Of a stretch of 64,000 nucleotides of DNA, positions 58,059 through 64,000 are shown piece after piece; within the stretch, counting starts at the first letter, position 1; each line of letters opens with the position of its first letter. The position numbers and the translations under genes are program-made. Source of the DNA: Melampsora larici-populina 98AG31 (taxonomy: Eukaryota; Basidiomycota; Pucciniomycetes; Pucciniales; Melampsoraceae); the NCBI RefSeq assembly GCF_000204055.1, contig NW_006768801.1, positions 671,447 through 735,446 of the forward strand. The letters are read 5' to 3'. Under the pieces are notes generated by a model that saw only the letters and a program-made list of their open reading frames with translations, ran no database searches and was not told the DNA's origin.

Positions 58059-59754
58059 TGTTTCTGACTTGTTTCAAAAAAGAAACAGTGTTTGGCAAAA
58101 GATAGTTTACTGGGGGAGAATTGATCCTGGTCTGCTGTGAAAGATACTTGTTAGCATTTCCCAGCTTGAGCATTTGGGTTCAGGAGCCTGGAGGGAAGGT
58201 TGAAAAGGATATCCATAAAATCCTTAAGTTCTGGTCAACAAGAACCTTGCATTGAAAGTCCATCAGACGCAAATGGTACATTCTTGATCAACTCCTTGTT
58301 CTCAATCCAATTTACAAATCAAACACCTTATCCTCAAAGCTAGCTTCTGAGAAATGTGATTGTTGTGACAAATTTCTTTCAATCACAATATGCTGTCTTT
58401 CTTGCAGCCATGTGAGGAGGTAAACTCAAATATCCCTTCTGAGCTGTACTGGCCAGCTCAAATTGGAGTCTGAAGAGCTCTCAAGGTCTCCCTCATCACC
58501 ATGGCTTTGTTGCAGAAGGAGATCAATTGCATTTTTTTTGCCAGACAGTGACTGCGCAACTGCACAGCTTACTGCATTTGCCCCTCCAAAATAATTGACC
58601 CAGTTCAATGTTCCATGTGATTGATGCAATACAATTTGGGGGATCAAACCCTCACACTATGTATTACATACAAAACATGATTCATGGTGAAACTCTTTCT
58701 AGCTAGGTGTCTGGTTGATATATTTGCACTGCCAACAAAGAAACCTCAAGGTATCTTTGGACATAGATACCCTCAGACTGCGTGTCAAGGTAAACAAACC
58801 AAGGGTTTCTTTAAACACAAAGAATGCCTCAGGTTAAGTACTTGGACACACAGTCCAAGGCTACTGTGATCCAAGAACACATCATATTTCCCAATCCACA
58901 GCATCTTTGTTGGTAGTTTTGGTCAAGTTTTGCACCAAAAGTATGTGTACTGCATCTATCCACAACTATAAGAGTGAAGCTGGATGGATTGGGCACAACA
59001 CCGTGTCAGAGATCATAGATTTTCTTTTGTTATGAGTCAATGACTATGGCCTCCTTCTAGGCAAAAAGTGAGATACATATACAGTCTACCTGAAATGGCC
59101 ACTTCGGAAGTATCTATTCTGTTCTTGTACACCAAATGTTCTGTGAACATCTTTCTTGACTCATGTTTTACTGTCATGTTATGAATTGCTTGATAGTGTC
59201 AAGAATCCTAGACAGTTGGATTTATGCCAATGCCCGAGGTAGAACCCCAACATGTTTGACTTGTGTGATGGTAAGATAAAGATGTTTGATTGCGGAAAGC
59301 CAACTAACAAGGAGTCATAACATGAGGGACCAAAAGTACCGTACACATTCAATGCACAACACAAGTGCTGTACACTCTTTACAATTTCAAAGTTTCTCAT
59401 GAAGTGGTACTTAGAAGAGCATATGCTTATTGTAAGCATAAGATGAATATTCTTTGATACATGAGCAGGTTCAGAAGATGTAGGTGAAGGGAGATGATAA
59501 GTATGAAAAGGTGTTTTCAAAAGTTATGAGCAGGCCAAAGCTTATAACTGCCACTGTGCAAGAGTTCAGAAGGCTAGAGTATCCTTGGGGTTGGTTGTCT
59601 ACAAATTTGACCAGCTGTCATTCGAGTTTCCAAAGGAACTTAACCAACAGTGATAGAATCTAGTGTCCATCTGGAATCGAACAGATCAGCAACCCCTGAT
59701 AGGATGAGAAAACCAACTGACCCAAGCTACGAAGTTGAGTATGCCTAGTGTAAA
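58059..59754. other. CpG-poor spacer with a tRNA-like repeat at 59670-59735
   Basis: Mostly decayed repeat DNA without a gene. On the minus strand, 59735-59670 shows an A-box-like TAGCTTGGGTCAGTTGG and a B-box TGTTCGATTCC with about the right spacing. The T-arm and acceptor do not pair properly, so this is a tRNA-derived repeat (SINE-like) or degraded tRNA, not a working gene. Confidence 0.4.
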
Positions 59755-60536
59755 TCAAAGAGGATCACAATCTCGAAGCGCTGCACAAAAAGGACTCGCC
59801 ATCAGTCAGAATTTCAAAAAGAGAAAGCCAGGACAGGGGCGAGCTTACCAGCCGCTTGGGGCATGTCAGTACAGCTCACGATGGCCCTCTCGGTTGTGCG
59901 ACAAGCTGATCATGTAGTCATTCGTCGCAGTTTGATCATAGGATAGGTAGATGAAAGAGGTAAGCTTGGATTGAACATTTCAAGATCGATTGTTAGTTAT
60001 AGGTACTTACAGATACCGTTGACCACCTCCGAGTTTGACCAGAACGTATAGACATCCCGACAGGTGACCTGAGGGATCATAACTGGCTGCATAGGGTCAG
60101 GTGGTGCGGGCGAACAAGTAGTTCCTGTATTTTAATGACGAGTTTAATTTGAGAGATGTGGATTCAGTAAAAGTAGAATCTGGGTAAGCGACTTGAAAAA
60201 GATCATTAAGCGGTCACCTTTTGCCTGCTGTGTGAGGACTTTGGGACATTTCCAGCGTGAGAAGGTTGATCTACTACCACCGTCGTCAAACGCTTTGCAT
60301 ACTGTAACCAACATATGAGAGGAAAAGAAAGTCAGCCTTCCTAGAAATCTTGCCATGGAAAAAAGACCATGGTGAATGATTCCATCATGGATCGATGGGA
60401 AGATAAAGAACTGACAGTAATTTTGGTCATCAAAAACTTCGAGTCCAGCAGTACACAAGACCCGATATTGCTTGCACATGATTGTTGACACGAGTGCCAA
60501 CAAGATCGCGATGAGCGGAGTTCGAAATGTAAGCAT
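59755..60536 (-). CDS. small cysteine-rich secreted protein, 133 aa, five exons
   Basis: Exons 60536-60416, 60301-60218, 60124-60011, 59905-59849, 59780-59755, all joined in phase 1. The signal peptide is MLTFRTPLIAILLALVSTIM. The mature part holds eight or nine cysteines (YRVLCTAG, CKAFDDGG, WKCPKV, TTCSP, VTCRD, SCRTTE, VSCTD, RDCDP), suggesting about four disulfide bonds. The family is unknown; size, secretion and cysteine density fit the rust candidate-effector or cell-wall protein class. The first donor (GTCAGT) is chosen because the alternative breaks the frame. Bases 60537-61085 are its upstream region. Confidence 0.6.
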
Positions 60537-61085
60537 TGTAAGTATCTTTGCAGGGAGAAAGATGGAAATTTCAGTTAAGGGTGATGTGGATATAAGGGGA
60601 TGAGGAACTGTCAGGACACGACTCCGAACCCGCCAGATGTGCGTGTGATTGAGAATTACAGCACATCTCGGCAAAAGACATCGCCCGGGTGGCTTCCAAG
60701 TTCTTGTCCCTTCCGGAAAAACAACAGCATAGCTCTACTAGAACCCTTAACGATGAAACGAGCCTTCGTTTTGGAGGGAGAGATAACAAACCAATTGATT
60801 TAACCGGTCGGGTGAACGCAGACGGATGATCGAAATGGATTTGTTTAAATCCTGTTTCCTCCTTGTAGCTCATGAGTCATCTCTGATCACTCCGTCTTTC
60901 ATTTGCAAGAATGCAACCGTGTGTGTGCTGAAGAGGAGAGAGATGATGATGAAAAACGCTTGAGAACCTGGATGAGTTGAAAATGGCCGATGAGACTCGC
61001 GGCGGCGGCCTTAAATCCCTTCCCCATGAAGTCAATCATGTCTTGCAATCCACAAGGAATTGGTAGTTCTTCTTTTGCGAAAAAA

Positions 61086-61923
61086 AAGCCCTCACACACT
61101 ACACAAAATATAATATTTTCTGGGCAGAAAATTAAATTATTGATACACAAAAATATTGAGAGGCCAGGAGAAGGGCAAAAAATAAATAAAAATATGCATC
61201 TTGTTCCCTGCGGTGAGAGCTTCACTCTCCATATTTTTCCATATTTTTACAGTCCGTATTGATTAGTGTACTAACAATAAACCTTCATAATCATCCAATT
61301 ACAACCTGTAACAAGCACTGAAATTTGGCTCATTGGTGTTTAGAGAAACTTTTGATACCTGAAAACACCTATAACTTTGTCAAATCTGCATCAAAACACT
61401 CGATTTTAAGTGCATTAGAAAGCTGAACTCTTTTTCTCGAACTTTCATAAGATCAAGAACTATGTAGCTAGTATGCCAATCATTCTATGGATCTGTATGT
61501 ACAAAGGTATAAAAAAGGTGATATCTTTTTTAGCAGACCAGCATGCTGTGTGGTCCTATTATGAGCTATTTGGAGGACAATTCCAGCTTACCAATGCACC
61601 CAAAATTGAGCGTTTTGGACCGGAATTGAAAAAGTTATGAGCATTTTCAGAAATCAAAAGTTTCTCTAAACACTAATGAGCCAAATTTCAGTGCTTGTTA
61701 CAGGTTGTAATTGGATGATTGTGGAGGTTTATTGTTAGTACACTTATCAATATGGACTGTAAAAATACGGAAAAATATGCAGAGTGAAGTTCTCAACGCG
61801 GGGAACAAGATGCATTTTTTTTTCTTTTTTTGCTCTCCTCCTGGCCTCTCAATATTTTTGTGTATTGATAATTTAATTTTCTGCCCAGAAAATATTATCT
61901 TTCTTGTAGTGACAGTAGGGCTT
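61086..61923. mobile_element. 838-bp foldback element with long inverted arms
   Basis: The two halves mirror each other over roughly 330 bases each (for example AATATTTTCTGGGCAGAAAA on both arms), with an estimated identity of about 85%. A unique centre of about 170 bases lies near 61430-61590. Ends read AAGCCCT...AGGGCTT. No coding capacity and no clear target duplication. Confidence 0.8.
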
Positions 61924-62051
61924 GCGTTAAGCTAGCTGACTCTTTCTTTATGATGAATCTTTGAGGAAGAAGTAACTCACAACCCTTCTACTATCCTCTT
62001 TTCTTCCTTACTATTTCTTATCTGTACAAGTTCCATATGAACTTATAATAC

Positions 62052-62596
62052 CAAGGCCGCCACAGATACGATACTAGTATCGGTATCGTGTGGCACCGTA
62101 TCCGGTCACTTGGGTATTGTACCCTGAGTATCGTAGCCGGGCTACGGCTACGATACCCAAGATGATTTCTGGCGGTATCGCCGATCAGAGTACGGTATTT
62201 AGTATCGTACTCGGCCTCCGATACGATACCGGATACCCCGTTGTTGCAGTATCCGGACTGATTGGTAAGTCATCTATCCCCTTTCCAATCCAAATCTCCC
62301 TGCTTTGGATCATTCAAAGCCGATTTGGGCTTTTAATTCACCGGATTTTGGCTTCAATACGATGCCATACCGTATTGTCAGCAAATTTGACGATACGGTA
62401 TCGTACCGTATCGCTCTGTTTTGTGCAATACGGTACCCCACATACCTTGGAATGGTATCGTTAGAGACGATACGGTTCTGGGTATCGTATCCGGAGCCGT
62501 ATACGATACCCAAAAGTCAAATATGTGGTATCGTGCAGCCAGCTACGGTACTGGTATCGCCGATACGATACCGGTACCGTATCTGTGGCGGCCTTG
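62052..62596. mobile_element. 545-bp hAT-like element packed with GTATCG/CGATAC motifs
   Basis: Ends CAAGGCCGCCACAGATACG and its near-exact mirror. ATAATAC occurs on both sides (62045-62051 and 62597-62603; 8 bp if one terminal base is assigned differently). At least 20 copies of GTATCG or CGATAC occupy both flanks, with a motif-poor centre (about 62260-62340). No ORF of note. Confidence 0.85.
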
Positions 62597-62732
62597 ATAA
62601 TACCCAGGAGATGCTTGAATCATTTTTGCATTGTTTTGATACGAGATGATCAAAGAGTTGTTCATCTCAATGAATCAAATTTAATAGCTCTGAAATTTTC
62701 AAGGCCAGGTAATTTGTTTTAACTCAACAGTT

Positions 62733-63053
62733 TTGCCTGTTACATTCTCTCATCCATCAGATAAGGGTATCCAAGATTCGAGAAGTGGCCTGGAGAAGTG
62801 CCGAGAAGTTGGCTCGTATGCACACCGTGCGCGGATTCAGGATCCAAAAAAAACATCTTCAGATCGCTATAAGTTGAGGCTGCGAGATACAAGCAGACGG
62901 TCAAGAAGAGGAAAAAGCAAAGCTCGATATTATTCTAGAATTTATTTGATGGGTCAGACTTTTGAGGAATTTCCTTTTGCGGCTTTTGGAGCTGGAGATG
63001 CAAATGCCCAACCTCAAGAATGTAGCTCATCATCCGTACCGTATTCCTCTTGA
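62733..63053 (+). CDS. doubtful coding exon, faintly like a NucA/NucB-type nuclease
   Basis: An open frame of up to 106 codons, Arg/Lys-rich and CpG-normal, ends in an EEFPFAAFGAGDANAQ segment that recalls the DEFPFAS..EGG motif of NucA/NucB nucleases. The equivalent Cys/Asp is replaced by Phe-Glu. A donor-like GTATGA follows at 63057, so further exons may lie in 63050-63500, but I could not build them. It may be a gene fragment. Confidence 0.25.
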   Translation: MPVTFSHPSDKGIQDSRSGLEKCREVGSYAHRARIQDPKKTSSDRYKLRLRDTSRRSRRGKSKARYYSRIYLMGQTFEEFPFAAFGAGDANAQPQECSSSSVPYSS

Positions 63054-63610
63054 AAGGTATGACGTTTGAGAATGGAAAGACCCATCTTGCTTTCAGCTAC
63101 AGACATTCAAAGATACGTGAAGCGGGTAAGAATCCCCGATTATCGAATAACAATCGAACCCATCAACTTTTGGCTACACTTTTCTCGATGGAGAGGACAA
63201 ATGAGCCTACTTGCAATGTTGCAGTCAAACTCTTACCCGAGGTTGATTACGATTCGTCTTATGATCGTTAACCATATTGGACACTGGGGTTCAAGAGGAT
63301 TTCTGAATTCTTTTTCAATGGTCCAATTGTCTTGGTCCCAGCACAAGCATATCAAGCGCCATTGAGGGCACAAGCTGATGTCCCGCAGGGGTTGATGTAC
63401 AACAAAACATACTTTTGTTTTGCTTTATTTCTCTCAAGCAAACGGGTGCACCAATGAGAATTTTCACCTTTGAACTACTGGGGTCTAAATTCTTCAAATT
63501 GATAAATGCAATACCACCTAGCTGTCCGCATTTCTAGAATGTCAATTAGCATTGAGATGAGGTCTCTCAAGTCTCTTTCACCATTATTGACTTATTAAAA
63601 TGCCGTATTG

Positions 63611-64000
63611 TAAGGGGAGGTGGAATTTTACACCGCCCACTTTACACAGACATGGTCGGTGTAAAATCCCAAGGGTGTAAAATTCGAAAATTGAGGCCTT
63701 TTTTCGAATTTTACACCTTTTTTCTTTTTTTTGGTCCGTGTAAAAAAACTCTGTGTGAACAGGATGGTGTAAAAGTACGGAACCCGGACTCAACATTGAG
63801 TTTTGCACCGGAACTTTAACACTGAAAGTTTTGGTGTAAGAAATGCCTGTGTAAATATCAAAAATTGAATCCAAAGATTCAATTTTACACTGACTCCCTT
63901 TACCCCGACCAGTCATGTGTAAAGTTCAACTGTGTAAATTTGCACTTTGCATAAGCTCAGATGCACTTTTACACCGCATCCAAATAATTTTGACACCGCC
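63611..64000. mobile_element. motif-dense element (GTGTAAA/TTTACAC), truncated by the right edge
   Basis: From about 63611 to the window end there are 12 exact copies of GTGTAAA or TTTACAC plus several near copies, while the preceding DNA has none of this density. The probable left end is GGGGAGGTGGAATTTTACAC. The other end lies outside, so the type is open. Confidence 0.6.

Noticed and set aside
57569..58140. Overlapping Pro/Arg/Gly-rich frames on both strands
   Set aside because: They exist only because the GC-rich miniature element at 57721-58050 lacks stop codons in all frames.
59670..59735. tRNA gene on the minus strand
   Set aside because: A- and B-box-like words are present, but T-arm pairing and the acceptor stem fail; better read as a tRNA-derived repeat.
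62090..62649. Long frames across the GTATCG-rich element
   Set aside because: Explained by the repeated hexamers; both strands and several frames are open, with no conserved protein features.

Overview
The window reads as nuclear DNA of a rust fungus (Pucciniales, most like Melampsora). The grounds are AT-rich DNA, genes split into up to ten exons by introns of about 50-100 bases, very high transposon content, secreted cysteine-bearing proteins and a fungal Zn2Cys6 regulator. The species call is inference; no rRNA or other marker gene is present. All exon models were built by hand from splice signals, reading phase and family conservation.

Left end (1-6 kb): a Ty3-type LTR retrotransposon on the minus strand runs off the left edge. 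It has gag, protease and the start of reverse transcriptase, plus a 258-bp LTR and a probable self-priming site. A spliced gene for a small secreted protein follows.

7-32 kb: the main feature is a dispersed tandem family of five intact genes and one pseudogene (A 7237, B 17689, C 19664, D 21981, E-pseudo 23835, F 30572). Each encodes a signal peptide plus an AsaB/CmcJ/GA4-desaturase-like domain with an HxD...H...RxS pattern typical of Fe(II)/2-oxoglutarate oxygenases. All share the same three-exon structure and intron phases. Two housekeeping genes sit between copies A and B: CHO2 (phosphatidylethanolamine N-methyltransferase) and a DCN1-like cullin neddylation factor. A decayed hAT transposase lies between E and F.

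33-57 kb: a BTB/POZ protein gene; a transposon-rich stretch (35-42.5 kb) with several nested miniature elements and a 100-base assembly gap; a disordered nuclear-type protein whose C-terminus seems to have been lost by frameshift; a MAT2B/RmlD-like reductase; a triple-nested DNA transposon; a four-helix membrane protein; and a Zn2Cys6 transcription factor.

57-64 kb: a GC-rich hAT-like miniature element with 8-bp target duplication, a cysteine-rich secreted protein gene, an 838-bp foldback element, a hAT-like element packed with more than 20 copies of GTATCG/CGATAC, a doubtful coding exon, and the start of an element packed with GTGTAAA/TTTACAC.

Two genome-scale patterns stand out. Transposon-rich blocks are nearly free of CpG (one CpG in 36001-36600), and several broken transposon frames carry CGA-to-TGA stops, consistent with methylation-driven C-to-T decay. 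Newer elements and active genes keep normal CpG.
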